DNA of 49,002 nucleotides from Tsukamurella sp. 8F. Its GTDB lineage: Bacteria > Actinomycetota > Actinomycetes > Mycobacteriales > Mycobacteriaceae. Below the pieces are notes generated by a model. The model was not told the origin of the DNA and did no database searches. It saw only the letters and a program-made list of their open reading frames with translations. The stretch is taken from contig NZ_JARFTP010000030.1 in the NCBI RefSeq assembly GCF_029167375.1, positions 1 through 49,002 on the forward strand, written 5' to 3'. This document shows, piece by piece, positions 1-9,119 of the stretch. The first letter of the stretch is position 1. Every line of letters starts with the position of its first letter. The position numbers were made by a program, and so were the translations under genes.

Positions 1-882
1 GATCATGTTCTTCGAGACCTGACCGGTGGCCAGCTTGGTGAAGTAACGCGACTCGATCTCGAGGGCCGTATCGATGTCGACGTACGTGCCCTCGAACGCG
101 GCGGCCATGATGGCCTCCGGCGCCGGCATGGGCGCGCCCTTGAGCTGCTTGCGCAGGTTGGCCGGGAACGCGGGGGCGTTCGCCGACAGCTGCTTGTCGA
201 TCGGGGTACCACCGGGGATCTCGAAGCCCTTGACGTCCCAGGGCTGTACCGCCTCGGGGTTGGCCTTGATCCACTCCTTGGCCTTGGGAAGCAGCTCATC
301 GACCGAGCCCACGAGCTCGTCGACCACGCCGATGCCCTTCGCCTTGGCCGGCTTCATCCGCTGGCCCTGCAGCAGCACGCCCATGAGGGCGCCCTGCAGG
401 CCGAGCATCCGGACGGTGCGAGTCACGCCGCCGCCACCGGGCAGCAGGCCGAGCGACACCTCCGGGAGGCCGATGACCGAGCCCTTGACGTCGGCCGCGA
501 TGCGGTGATGCGTCGCGAGCGCGATCTCCAGGCCGCCGCCCAGCGCCGCGCCGTTGATCGCGGCGACCACGGGCTTGCCCAGCTTCTCGAGGCGACGCAG
601 GTCGCCCTTGATCCCGGTGAGGTTGTCGAAGACCTCCTGCGCGTTCTCGGGACGCGCCTGGCGGATCTGCTCCAGATTGCCGCCCGCGAAGAACGTCTTC
701 TTGGCGGAGGTGATGACGACGCCGGTGATCGAGTCCTTCTCGGCCTCCAGGCGGTCGACGGTCTCGTGCATCGACGCCGCGTAGACGTCGTTCATGGTGT
801 TCGCCGAGGCGGACGGGTCGTCCATCGTCAGCACGACGACGCCGTCGGCATCCTTCTCCCAGCGGATCATGTTGTCAGACAT
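1..882 (-). CDS. fadB: Fatty-oxidation multifunctional enzyme FadB, enoyl-CoA hydratase part (3' end outside window)
   Basis: Reads as 294 codons of a crotonase-fold enoyl-CoA hydratase, the N-terminal half of the beta-oxidation enzyme that hydrates enoyl-CoA and then oxidises 3-hydroxyacyl-CoA. The oxyanion-hole/catalytic segments are visible (AALGGGLEIALATHHRIA and LPEVSLGLLPGGGG). The reading frame is open to base 1, so the dehydrogenase half would lie beyond the window; that it exists is inferred from the family. ATG at 882-880 follows a GAGGGAGAG ribosome-binding site. It starts 14 bases after the fadA stop, so the two form an operon fadA-fadB. Confidence 0.9.
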   Translation of the reverse strand, partial: MSDNMIRWEKDADGVVVLTMDDPSASANTMNDVYAASMHETVDRLEAEKDSITGVVITSAKKTFFAGGNLEQIRQARPENAQEVFDNLTGIKGDLRRLEKLGKPVVAAINGAALGGGLEIALATHHRIAADVKGSVIGLPEVSLGLLPGGGGVTRTVRMLGLQGALMGVLLQGQRMKPAKAKGIGVVDELVGSVDELLPKAKEWIKANPEAVQPWDVKGFEIPGGTPIDKQLSANAPAFPANLRKQLKGAPMPAPEAIMAAAFEGTYVDIDTALEIESRYFTKLATGQVSKNMI

Positions 883-896
883 ATGAATTCTCTCCC

Positions 897-2108
897 TCAG
901 AGCCGCTCGATGATGGTCGCGGAGCCCATGCCGCCGGCGATGCACAGCGTGATGAGGCCGTAACGGCCACCCGTGCGCTCCAGCTCGTCCAGCACGGTGC
1001 CGACCAGCATCGCGCCGGTCGCGCCCAGCGGGTGACCCAGTGCGATCGCGCCGCCGTTGACGTTCACCTGCTCGCGGTCGAGCTTGAAGTCCTTCATCCA
1101 CTTGAGCACGACGGACGCGAACGCCTCGTTGAGCTCCCACACGTCGATGTCGTCCTTGCTCAGGCCCGCCTTGGCAAGCACCTTCTCGGTGGCCGGCGTG
1201 GGGCCGGTGAGCATGATGGTCGGATCAGCACCCGTGGACGCGGTGGCGACGATGCGCCCACGCGGCGTCAAGCCGGCCTTCTTGCCACCGGCCTCGTTGC
1301 CGACCAGCACCAGCGCGGCGCCGTCGACGATGCCCGAGCTGTTGCCGCCCGTGTGCACGTGCTCGATCTTCTCCACGTGGTTGTACTTCTGCAACGCGAC
1401 GGCGTCGAAGCCGCCCATCTCGCCCACGACCGTGAACGCGGGGCGGAGCTTGCCGAGCTGCTCCGCAGTGGTGCCGGGGCGACGGTGCTCGTCGTTGTCC
1501 AGCACGACCAGGCCGTTCTGGTCCTTGACGGGGACGACGGACTTGGCGAAGCGGCCCTCGTCCCACGCCTTGGCAGCGAGGTCCTGGGACTCGGCGGCGT
1601 AGCGGTCGACGTCGTCACGCGAGAAGCCCTCGATCGTGGCGATCAGGTCGGCGCCGATGCCCTGCGGGGCGATGTAGTTGTCGTAGCTGTACTGCGGGTC
1701 GTAGAACAGGGCGCCGAAGTCGGAACCCATCGGCACGCGGGACATCGACTCGACGCCGCCGGCCAGCACCAGATCGTCGCCCAGTGCGGACCCGACCTTC
1801 TGCGCCGCCATGTTGGTGGCCTCGAGGCCGGATGCGCAGAAGCGGTTGATCTGCACACCCGCGACCGTCTCCGGCAGGCCGGCGACGATCGACGCAGTAC
1901 GTGCGATGTCCGAACCCTGCTCGCCGACGGGCGAGACACAGCCGAGGACGATGTCGTCGACGGTGGCGGGGTCCATCTCGGGGTTGCGCGAGCGGATCTC
2001 GTCGATCAGGCCGACCACGAGGTCGGTGGGCTTGACGGCGGTCAGCGAACCGCCCTTGAGCTTGCCACGGGGCGTGCGAAGCGCCTCGTAGATGAATGCG
2101 TCAGACAC
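897..2108 (-). CDS. fadA: Acetyl-CoA C-acyltransferase (thiolase) FadA
   Basis: Thiolase of 403 residues catalysing the last step of beta-oxidation, with acetyl-CoA release. The acylated cysteine is C91 in [11 protein letters not shown]; the [16 protein letters not shown] histidine loop and the [11 protein letters not shown] cysteine loop close the active site. The open frame extends up to 2267, but the upstream residues do not look like thiolase; GTG at 2108 ([16 protein letters not shown]) begins the conserved fold and has a GGAAG ribosome-binding site. It is co-transcribed with fadB and divergent from the double-TetR gene, the obvious candidate regulator. Confidence 0.94.
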   Translation of the reverse strand: MSDAFIYEALRTPRGKLKGGSLTAVKPTDLVVGLIDEIRSRNPEMDPATVDDIVLGCVSPVGEQGSDIARTASIVAGLPETVAGVQINRFCASGLEATNMAAQKVGSALGDDLVLAGGVESMSRVPMGSDFGALFYDPQYSYDNYIAPQGIGADLIATIEGFSRDDVDRYAAESQDLAAKAWDEGRFAKSVVPVKDQNGLVVLDNDEHRRPGTTAEQLGKLRPAFTVVGEMGGFDAVALQKYNHVEKIEHVHTGGNSSGIVDGAALVLVGNEAGGKKAGLTPRGRIVATASTGADPTIMLTGPTPATEKVLAKAGLSKDDIDVWELNEAFASVVLKWMKDFKLDREQVNVNGGAIALGHPLGATGAMLVGTVLDELERTGGRYGLITLCIAGGMGSATIIERL

Positions 2109-2257
2109 GGGTGTTACTTCCGTCCTCTCGATGACGTCTGGGCAGCGGGCCGAAGGCCCGCATGGCAACAGGCTAACCCGCCGTAACTTATTTGAAAAGA
2201 TCCCCTGGTTGAAAGTATGAAATCGCACCCTCCGATGGGCTAATGTCTCGTTACACC
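2109..2257. promoter_or_regulatory. fadA / double-TetR divergent promoter region
   Basis: This 149-base spacer separates fadA from the TetR gene. It holds a perfect 7-bp hairpin (2145-2161, GCGGGCC-GAA-GGCCCGC) that would lie in the fadA leader, and an AT-richer stretch (2183-2222) with two direct TTGAAA repeats at 2192 and 2209, 17 bases apart. The repeats are plausible operator half-sites, but no full palindrome is visible. A TAATGT (2240-2245) could be a -10 for the TetR gene if its start is ATG 2258. Confidence 0.4.
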
Positions 2258-3415
2258 ATGACCACAACTCGAACCCGCCTGCGGCCCGCCGACCGGCGCC
2301 GACAGCTCATCGAGATCGCCTCCGCGCTCTTCACCGAGCGCGGGTACGCGCACGTCTCGATAGCGGACATCGCCCGCGCTGCGGGTGTCACCGGTCCCTC
2401 GCTGTACCGGCACTTCCCCGACAAGCAGGCGATCCTTGCGGCCGCCATGGGGTCGGCTGTCGACGAGATGGAGGCCATCACCGACGACGTCCTGTCCCGT
2501 CCTCACGCACGCTTCGCCGACCTCCTAGCCGGAGTCGTCGCCATGGCGGTCTCCGATCCGGCGCCGACGGTGCTCTGGCGATGGAACCGCCGCCACCTCG
2601 CCCCCGAGCAGGCGCGGACCATGATCGGACGCAGCGAGGCCGTGCTCGGCCGCTGGGTGGAGTTACTCCGGTCCGAACGCCCGGGTCTGTCCGACGACGA
2701 CGCCCGCGTCCTCGCCTGGGCGGCTCTCGCCGTCGCCGGCTCCGTTCCCATCAGCCGCGGGCGTATCGGCGTCCGCCGCTACCGCGGCGAACTCGAGCAC
2801 GTGGGTGCGCGCGTTCTCGGCGCGCCGCCGTCTTCGGCTCCCCGGCTGCCTCCTCCGCCCGTGCGCCACGCGCGCACCATCCGGCACGACGAACTGATCG
2901 ACGCCGCTTCGCGCCTGTTCTTCGACGAGGGCTACGGCAACGTCGGAATCGACGACATCGGTGCGGCTGTCGGAATCTCGGGGCCATCCGTGTACCGGCA
3001 CTTCCCCAGCAAATCGTCGATTCTGCTGGCGGTGTGCAACCGCGCCGCCGCGGCCCTGGAAGTCGGTGTGGCGGAGGCCTATTCGGCGTCGAATGATCCC
3101 ATCGAGCAGCTGCGCGCGCTGGTACGGTCGTATGCCGCGAACCTCGTCGTGTCGACCGACCTGGCGGTGGCGTTCACCGTGGGGCGCGAAGTGCTGATCG
3201 AGGCCGGCGGCGAGGCGTTGCTCGCGTCCCAGCGCGCATACGTGGCCCGCTGGTGCTCGCTGTTGGAGACCCGCACCGACCCAGCTGGTGCCCGCATCAC
3301 AGTAGGCGCCGCCATGACCATCGCGAACGACTTCGCCCGCACTCGGCGCCTGCGGCGGCGGCCGCACTTCTACAACGAGCTGGTCTACCTCGTCGAGACG
3401 GCCCTGGGGGTCTGA
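2258..3415 (+). CDS. Tandem-duplicated TetR-family transcriptional regulator
   Basis: About 385 residues, twice a normal TetR. Two complete TetR DNA-binding domains are visible: [41 protein letters not shown] near the N-terminus and the parallel [41 protein letters not shown] about 190 residues later, each followed by a helical ligand domain. A Pro-rich joint (around 2835-2865) links the halves. The frame also offers ATG 2243; ATG 2258 is preferred because a TAATGT hexamer lies at 2240-2245, but neither start has a clear ribosome-binding site. Divergent from fadA, so a fatty-acid oxidation regulator is the likely role (inference). Confidence 0.85.
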   Translation: MTTTRTRLRPADRRRQLIEIASALFTERGYAHVSIADIARAAGVTGPSLYRHFPDKQAILAAAMGSAVDEMEAITDDVLSRPHARFADLLAGVVAMAVSDPAPTVLWRWNRRHLAPEQARTMIGRSEAVLGRWVELLRSERPGLSDDDARVLAWAALAVAGSVPISRGRIGVRRYRGELEHVGARVLGAPPSSAPRLPPPPVRHARTIRHDELIDAASRLFFDEGYGNVGIDDIGAAVGISGPSVYRHFPSKSSILLAVCNRAAAALEVGVAEAYSASNDPIEQLRALVRSYAANLVVSTDLAVAFTVGREVLIEAGGEALLASQRAYVARWCSLLETRTDPAGARITVGAAMTIANDFARTRRLRRRPHFYNELVYLVETALGV

Positions 3416-3453
3416 CATCCGCAGAGCCGTAGCCGTTCTGGGCGTGACGCTCC

Positions 3454-4356
3454 TCACGGGCGCGCCGACCGGAGGCGGCGCAGCATGCGGGCGTCGGCGA
3501 AGCCCACCGCGTGGGCCGCGCCCTCGACGGTCACCCCGCCGGCGATGAGCGCCTCGGCGTGTTCCACCCGTAGCGCCTGCTGATACCGCAACGGCGTGGT
3601 GTCGGCCACAGCGCCGAAGGCGCGCGTCAGGGTGCGCTCGGAGACGCCGGCGTGGCGGGCGATCGCTTGGAGCGGAAGAGGTTCCGTGAAGCGGGAGTCG
3701 ATGAGGTCGAGCGCACGATGCACGGCGTCGTTCGTGTGGTCGCGGTACGCCAGCATCAGGGAGCTCTGCGGGCTGTCGCCGTTGCGCCGGGTGTACACCA
3801 CCATGGTGCGCGCGACCTTCGCCGCGACTGCCGGGCCATGCCGGTCTGCGAGCAGGCCGAGCGCCGCGTCGATTCCGCTCGCGATTCCCGCCGACGTCCG
3901 CACCCGCCCGTCCACGACGTACAGGACATCGCGGACCACATCGGCTCCGGGACACCCGGCCGCGAGATCCGCGCACAGCTCGTGGTGCGTCGTGCAGCGC
4001 CGCCCGTCCAGTAGCCCCGCGGCGGCGAGCGCGAACGCGCCGGAGCACACCGACATGATCGTGCCGCCTCGGCCGTGATGAGTCGCGATGCTGCGCAGGG
4101 TATCCCGCGTGAGAGGTACCCGTGCGCCGGACGCACGCCATCCCGGCACCACCACCACGTCGTCCGCATGCAGGTCGGGCCACCGAGTCTCGGCGGCGAA
4201 GTCGAGGCCCTGGTGGCTCCGCACCGTCGCCGTCTCGCCGAAGTACCGCAGCCGGTACTCGGCCCCGCAGTCGGCCGCCGCGCCCAGCACCTGCGCGGGC
4301 CCGGCCACGTCGAGCATGTGCACGTGGTCCGGCAGCACGAACAGCGCGGTCGTCAC
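3454..4356 (-). CDS. GlxA-like AraC-family regulator with DJ-1/PfpI domain
   Basis: 300 residues. The N-terminal half is a DJ-1/PfpI (class I glutamine amidotransferase-like) fold with the nucleophile-elbow segment IMSVCSGAFALAAAGLLDG; the C-terminal ~90 residues hold two AraC helix-turn-helix motifs (LQAIARHAGVSERTLTRAFG and VEGAAHAVGF). This is the GlxA family layout, in which the N-terminal domain acts as a sensor rather than an enzyme. It begins 4 bases after the isochorismatase-family gene, so the two are co-transcribed. The effector is unknown. The C-terminus ends soon after the second recognition helix, slightly short for AraC proteins. Confidence 0.88.
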   Translation of the reverse strand: MTTALFVLPDHVHMLDVAGPAQVLGAAADCGAEYRLRYFGETATVRSHQGLDFAAETRWPDLHADDVVVVPGWRASGARVPLTRDTLRSIATHHGRGGTIMSVCSGAFALAAAGLLDGRRCTTHHELCADLAAGCPGADVVRDVLYVVDGRVRTSAGIASGIDAALGLLADRHGPAVAAKVARTMVVYTRRNGDSPQSSLMLAYRDHTNDAVHRALDLIDSRFTEPLPLQAIARHAGVSERTLTRAFGAVADTTPLRYQQALRVEHAEALIAGGVTVEGAAHAVGFADARMLRRLRSARP

Positions 4357-4360
4357 CCGG

Positions 4361-4921
4361 TCAGGATGCCACCTGCTCGCCGAGCGCGTCGGCGAGACCC
4401 GCGATCCGCGCGAACCGGCCGGCCAGCGCGAACTCCGTGCGCTCGACGACCGCGGCCGCGGGCAGGACGGCGCCCGTGTCGGGACGAGTGATAGGGAACG
4501 TCGCCGTCGCCTCGGTCACGAACACGACGTCGTAGCCGAGGTCCGCCGCCACGCGCGCCGTGGTCTCGCAGCACTGCTCCGTCTGGATGCCGGAGATCAC
4601 GACGCGGCCGACACCCCTCTGCTGCAGGATCTGGCCGAGCCGCGTCGTGGTGAAGGCGTTACGTGAGGTCTTCACCAGGACGGGTTCGCCGACCGTCGGC
4701 GTCAGCTCCGGCACGAGTGCCACGAATCCCGAGTCGGGGTCGAAGACGCCGTCACTGCCCGGTTCCGAGTGCAGGATCCAGATCACATCGTCGCCGCGGC
4801 CCCGAGCCTGCGCGACCAGGGCGTTCACGTCGTCGGCGATGTCCGGATTCGACACCTGTGCCCACGTCGGACGTTCCCGGAACGACTGCTGCACATCGAT
4901 TACCAGTAGCGCTGTTCTCAT
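4361..4921 (-). CDS. Isochorismatase-family cysteine hydrolase
   Basis: 186 residues of the isochorismatase/nicotinamidase fold. The catalytic triad is complete: D9 in LLVIDVQQSF, K84 in VLVKTSRNAF and C117 in TEQCCETTARVA. The family hydrolyses small amides or vinyl ethers (nicotinamide, carbamoylsarcosine, isochorismate); the substrate cannot be read from sequence. Co-transcription with the GlxA-like regulator suggests an inducible small-molecule catabolism or detoxification step. No ribosome-binding site stands out upstream of ATG 4921. Confidence 0.87.
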   Translation of the reverse strand: MRTALLVIDVQQSFRERPTWAQVSNPDIADDVNALVAQARGRGDDVIWILHSEPGSDGVFDPDSGFVALVPELTPTVGEPVLVKTSRNAFTTTRLGQILQQRGVGRVVISGIQTEQCCETTARVAADLGYDVVFVTEATATFPITRPDTGAVLPAAAVVERTEFALAGRFARIAGLADALGEQVAS

Positions 4922-5043
4922 GCCCTCGACGATGCCCGTCGCGACCAGCTCCCGACAGGCACGAACCAGACGGTTGGCGGGTCGATCCGGTCACGGCGCC
5001 GCTGCACGGGCCGGTTACCGAGCCGGGCTCGTAGCGGGCCGAG

Positions 5044-5673
5044 TCAGGGCGCGGAGCGTTTCGCGCGGTCCAGCGCTGCGAGCGACTTCTTCGCGGCGGC
5101 GAGTTCCGCCTGGAGCTCGGCGACGCGGCCGGCCGCGGCATCGCGGGCCGCGGCGAGAACGTCGGCGACCGCGGCCTTCGCCTCCCTGTCACCGAGCCCC
5201 GCGATCGCCTTGTGCACCGCGGCGAGCGGAAGTTCCTGCGCACCGGACGGTTTCGAAGCGTTGCGGGTCACCTTGAGCGAAGCCGTGTTATCCGAGCCGA
5301 CGAACACCGTCACCGCGACCGACCGCGGCGGCCTGGCGGCGGCCGTCTTCTTCGCGGCAGGCACTCGTGCAGCGGCGCTCCTCGGCGGCGCGGGCGGATT
5401 CGTCACGGCGGCGGGCTCCTTCGCGGGTTTGGGTTGCTTGGTGGAACGCAGCTCGGCGGCCTCGAAGGGCAGCTGGTCGTCCACTCCAGCGGGCTTCACG
5501 GTGACCGTCGCGCCGTCGACGGCGACGACCTTCCCGGACGCGCCGGCGGCGAGCCCGAGCCCGGACACGGCCTCCCGCAGATAGACGGTGGGCCTGCGCC
5601 CCGCGGCGAGTTCGGTGGCGAACCGCTCGAGATCGGCGTGGGTCAGGGTCTGTTCGGTTGCGCGTGAACTCAT
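5044..5673 (-). CDS. Conserved hypothetical protein coupled to the membrane kinase
   Basis: 209 residues of unknown function. Residues 1-80 form a compact domain (PTVYLREAVSGLGLAAGASG, then a VVAVDGATVTVKPAGVDDQLPF beta-rich stretch). Residues 80-125 are a low-complexity Pro/Ala/Lys linker. The remainder is helical, with an Ala/Glu/Lys coiled-coil tail (VAELQAELAAAKKSLAALDRA). ATG 5673 overlaps the kinase stop codon in an ATGA, so the two proteins are translationally coupled and probably act together; it might be a kinase substrate or partner (inference). I do not recognise a characterised family. Confidence 0.8.
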   Translation of the reverse strand: MSSRATEQTLTHADLERFATELAAGRRPTVYLREAVSGLGLAAGASGKVVAVDGATVTVKPAGVDDQLPFEAAELRSTKQPKPAKEPAAVTNPPAPPRSAAARVPAAKKTAAARPPRSVAVTVFVGSDNTASLKVTRNASKPSGAQELPLAAVHKAIAGLGDREAKAAVADVLAAARDAAAGRVAELQAELAAAKKSLAALDRAKRSAP

Positions 5674-7712
5674 TTCAGCTTCGGAAGTACTTTCTCGACG
5701 ACGGTGTCCAGGGCCAGCGGTCCACCCGTGAGAAGCGCGTCGACGCCGCTGCTCGAGTCGACGATCGATACGGGAACACCGGAGGTCAGGGAGTCCGGCA
5801 GCCCGGCGTACCCACCTGCGCTGGCACCGCTGTCGGTACGCGCGACGAAGGTCTTGTCCACCTTGTCGTTCGACACGACGTTGTATATGTCGGAGGACCC
5901 CACCGTGATCCAGGCTCCGGAGCCGTCGACGGGCGTCTGCATCGAGAAGCCGAGTGAGTTCAGCAGCTGATACGGCGACGACGAGTTCGTAGCGAGCAGC
6001 GTATCGGAACCGGTGTACTGCACCAGATCCGCCTTCACGGACGAGAACGACGAGTACTGGCCGCGTAGCTGGCCGACTTTCGCGTCGTAGTCGCTCTCCA
6101 CCTGCTGCGCCCGCGCAGTGGCCCCAAGGGCTTTCGCGATGAACTCGATCTGCTGCTTCCACGACCACCCCGACGAGAACTCCTGCGGCCGGGAGATGGT
6201 GGGCGCCACCGACTTCAGATCGGAAGCCTGCGACTTCGCCGAGATATCGGTCAGCAGGATCAGGTCCGGCTTGAGGGCGGCTATGGCACTGCGGTCAGGC
6301 GACGACGCGGTCCCGACCTTGCCGATCGAGCCGGCGTCCGGCAGCCACGACGGTGCGCCGGCGTTCGAGCCGTTGGCGGCGCCTAACACTTTCAGCCCCA
6401 GCGCCTCGACCATCTCGGCGTCACCGGAACCCAGCGCCACTATGCGCTGCGGGCGGGCGGTGAGGTCCGTGGTGCCGTTGACGTCGGTGATCGACACGTC
6501 CTTCCATGAGTCCAGCGCAGGGCCCGCATACGAGGATCCCTTGTGGAGCAGCATCACTGCGCCCACGATCGCAAGCACGAGCACGAGTCCCGCTGCGGCC
6601 CCGGCCGCGATGAACTTGGGGGTCCGGCGCTGCACCGGCACCGGCTGGGCGAGCCCGGTCCGGAAGTCGGGCTGCGACGGGTTGCTCTGTCCGAACCCGA
6701 TCGCCGTGTATCCGGGAACGGAGGGATTCGACGGTCGACTCGGCCCACCGATGCCAGGGCTGCTCGGCCCGCCCGGCCCTCCCGGACGGAAGCCGGTGTG
6801 CTGCGCAGGATTCGATGGTGATCCCTGCCAGTTCGGCGGTGCGGGCGGCGGGGGTGCCATACCGGAGGCGCCCGACATCCGGCGCGCCGCGGCACTCAGA
6901 GCGGAAGCGAACTCGCCGGCGGTCTGGAATCGATCGGCGGGATTCTTCGCGAGCGCGCGCTGCAGGACGTAGTCGACCTCGGGCGAGAGGTCGGGGCGCT
7001 TGAGCCGAATGCTGGGCGGCATCTGGTTGATATGCGCAAGCATCAGCGCGCCCGTGACTGTGGTATCGAAAGGCGGTGCGCCCGTGAGCATCACGACAGC
7101 CGAGCACGCGAGCGAGTAGACGTCGGCGCGGCTGTCGACGGGTTGCCCGAGCAGTGCCTCCGGGGCGGTGTAGGCAAGCGTGCCCACCACCATGCCGGTC
7201 TCGGTGTGCTGCCCTACCTCCTGCTGGGCGGCACCGATACCGAAGTCCGCCAGCAGAACGTGATCGCCGCGCCGCCCGCGCTCGACGAGGAAGTTGGCGG
7301 GCTTGACATCTCGGTGCAGGACGCCGTGGGAGTGCGCGTAGTCGAGCGCGTCCGCGACCTGATCGACTATGTCGACGGTGCGGTCCAGGCTGAATCGACC
7401 CTCGCGCTGTAGCACGGTCGACAGATTCTCCCCGTCGACCAGCGCCATCGCGATCCACAGATGACCGTCCGATTCCCCGCGGTCGTAGACATCGACGATG
7501 CCCGGATGCTTCAGCCCCGCGACCAGATCCGCCTCACGGTCGAACCGCGCCCGCACCGAGTCGCTCGACGAGAACTGCTCGTGCAGGACCTTGAGAGCGA
7601 TGGAGCGCGGCAGGGTTCGGTGGCGGACCCGGTACACGGAACCCATGCCGCCGGTCCCCAACACCGACTCCACGGTGTAACCCGCGACCACCTCACCCGG
7701 CTGAGCTGCCAC
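5670..7712 (-). CDS. Transmembrane Ser/Thr protein kinase with periplasmic iron-siderophore/B12-binding-like sensor domain
   Basis: 680 residues. Residues 12-275 are a PknB-type kinase: glycine loop GTGGMGSVY (19-27), K41, E60, HRDVKPAN (133-140), DFG (156-158) and APE (184-186), so it should be active. Residues 285-362 are a Pro/Gly/Ser juxtamembrane linker; residues 367-389 form one membrane helix. Residues ~405-680 lie outside the cell and read as a class III substrate-binding protein of the FepB/FhuD/BtuF type (PQRIVALGSGDAEMVEALG, ALKPDLILLTD, SWKQQIEFIAKALG). GTG 7712 has a GGGAGG site 8 bases upstream. The ligand is inferred only from the fold. The coupled downstream gene starts inside its stop codon. 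Confidence 0.9.
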   Translation of the reverse strand: MAAQPGEVVAGYTVESVLGTGGMGSVYRVRHRTLPRSIALKVLHEQFSSSDSVRARFDREADLVAGLKHPGIVDVYDRGESDGHLWIAMALVDGENLSTVLQREGRFSLDRTVDIVDQVADALDYAHSHGVLHRDVKPANFLVERGRRGDHVLLADFGIGAAQQEVGQHTETGMVVGTLAYTAPEALLGQPVDSRADVYSLACSAVVMLTGAPPFDTTVTGALMLAHINQMPPSIRLKRPDLSPEVDYVLQRALAKNPADRFQTAGEFASALSAAARRMSGASGMAPPPPAPPNWQGSPSNPAQHTGFRPGGPGGPSSPGIGGPSRPSNPSVPGYTAIGFGQSNPSQPDFRTGLAQPVPVQRRTPKFIAAGAAAGLVLVLAIVGAVMLLHKGSSYAGPALDSWKDVSITDVNGTTDLTARPQRIVALGSGDAEMVEALGLKVLGAANGSNAGAPSWLPDAGSIGKVGTASSPDRSAIAALKPDLILLTDISAKSQASDLKSVAPTISRPQEFSSGWSWKQQIEFIAKALGATARAQQVESDYDAKVGQLRGQYSSFSSVKADLVQYTGSDTLLATNSSSPYQLLNSLGFSMQTPVDGSGAWITVGSSDIYNVVSNDKVDKTFVARTDSGASAGGYAGLPDSLTSGVPVSIVDSSSGVDALLTGGPLALDTVVEKVLPKLK

Positions 7713-7826
7713 TGCACGAACCTCCCTGTAATTGCGGCATCAATGTACCGCGCCACGGGTTGCCCCGCGCTTAACAGGAGGTTGCTCCTCCGCGCCGCCT
7801 CAGCCTCGCGAAACCGGACCGGCGAC

Positions 7827-9119
7827 TCAGGCGATCGCCCGGGCCACCGCCGCGATCGGGTCGGTGTATACGCCGTCGAGGGCGACCGCACCCGCGGCCT
7901 GCTGTTGCACTCGTGCGGCCGCACCGGTCACTCGCACCTCCCGCGACGGCTCGGCAGACGTCTCCTTGAGGGCCGTCGACACATACGGCAGGATCGCCGG
8001 GTAGTCGGTGAACGCCTGGCCGCCCAGGATCACACGGTCCGGGTTGAAGATGTCCGCCACCAACGCGACCGCCTCGCCGAGTAGTCGGCCGCGCTCTGCG
8101 ATGAGGGCGTTCGCGTTCGCGTCGCCCTGCTGCGCGAGCTTGTACACGTCGGCCGGCGTGTGCGCCACGATTCCCGCGGCCACGGCGGCATCCACGAACG
8201 CGGTGTCGGTGACCGCATCCTCGAGCCGGCCCGTGCGTCCCCGGTCCAGCAGCTCGGCATTACGGATCGGAAGGTGGCCGATCGTGTGCGGGCCCGACTT
8301 CGGCGCGTGCACGGCACCGTGCAATGCGAGCGCGACGCCGACGGTCTCGCGCCCGTAGAAGTACAGCGTCGACCCCTGCGATTCCAGCTCCGGCGAGAGG
8401 TGCAGCTCGGCGGCCGCCATCGCCTCCACATGGGGGGCCACGGTGACCGGCAGCCCGATCGCGCCGGAGAGCCGCTCACCGAGGGCGACGCCGCTCCACT
8501 TCAGGCGCGGATGGTCCACGACGACGCCGTTCTCGTCGACGCGGCCACCGATCGCCACACCCGCACCGAGAAGCGTGCGGCCGGGAAAGCGGGTGAGGAA
8601 TCGGCGGGCACTCGCCGCAACGACCGCGAGCACCTCGCCCGGGTCACTGCTGGCCGGGGTCGGGATCTGGATCGCGCCGACCACCTTGCCCGCGACGTCA
8701 TGCATCGTGATCGCGGTGACGCGGTAACCGATGTGGATACCGAGGCCGAGTGGCCCCTCCGGGTCGATCTCGAGAGGGAGGCGAGGACGGCCGACGACGC
8801 CGCTGGCCGCGCGGTCTGCGCGCTCGCGCACCACGCCGGCCTCGATCAGGGCTGTGACCTGGCGGTTCACTGTCGCGGCGGAGAACTGAGTCTCGCGGAC
8901 GATCTCGTCGCGCAGCACCAGACCACCGCGGCGGATGACACGAAGGACCGCGGCGGCGGGCTTATCGGCGACGCGCAACTGGGGCGCGAAAACGCGTGGC
9001 GCTGCTGCTGGCCGGGGTTCGGAGGTGCGCTGCTCGGCGGAACGCAGCTGATCGAGCGTGCGCGCCGGGCGCGTACTGCGCACGGAGGGGCGGACGGGGC
9101 GGGTGTCGATGACGGTCAT
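7827..9119 (-). CDS. ROK-family transcriptional regulator
   Basis: 430 residues: an Arg/Pro-rich 50-residue N-terminal extension, a winged helix-turn-helix (AAVLRVIRRGGLVLRDEIVRETQFSAATVNRQV, read as two parts around residues 55-100), then the ROK actin-like fold (LGLGIHIGYRVTAITMHD; LGAGVAIGGRVDENG). The CXCGXXGC zinc motif usual in ROK proteins is absent; the corresponding stretch is GPHTIGHLPI, so sugar-kinase activity is unlikely. Length and layout resemble the mycobacterial Rv0485-type regulator (from memory, not searched). ATG 9119 has GAGG five bases upstream. Confidence 0.87.
   Translation of the reverse strand: MTVIDTRPVRPSVRSTRPARTLDQLRSAEQRTSEPRPAAAPRVFAPQLRVADKPAAAVLRVIRRGGLVLRDEIVRETQFSAATVNRQVTALIEAGVVRERADRAASGVVGRPRLPLEIDPEGPLGLGIHIGYRVTAITMHDVAGKVVGAIQIPTPASSDPGEVLAVVAASARRFLTRFPGRTLLGAGVAIGGRVDENGVVVDHPRLKWSGVALGERLSGAIGLPVTVAPHVEAMAAAELHLSPELESQGSTLYFYGRETVGVALALHGAVHAPKSGPHTIGHLPIRNAELLDRGRTGRLEDAVTDTAFVDAAVAAGIVAHTPADVYKLAQQGDANANALIAERGRLLGEAVALVADIFNPDRVILGGQAFTDYPAILPYVSTALKETSAEPSREVRVTGAAARVQQQAAGAVALDGVYTDPIAAVARAIA

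Noticed and set aside
1032-2186. Long plus-strand ORF antisense to fadA (384 aa)
   Set aside because: Composition artefact of high-GC third positions; Arg/Asp/His-rich with no domain. The same holds for other long antisense frames such as 34880-36103 and 11335-13221.
2109-2267. 53-residue N-terminal extension of FadA
   Set aside because: Thiolase homology starts at GTG 2108; the extension overlaps the divergent promoter.
5028-5040. CGAGCC/GGCTCG palindrome as a terminator after 5044-5673
   Set aside because: The arms are separated by one base, so no hairpin loop can form; it may be incidental.
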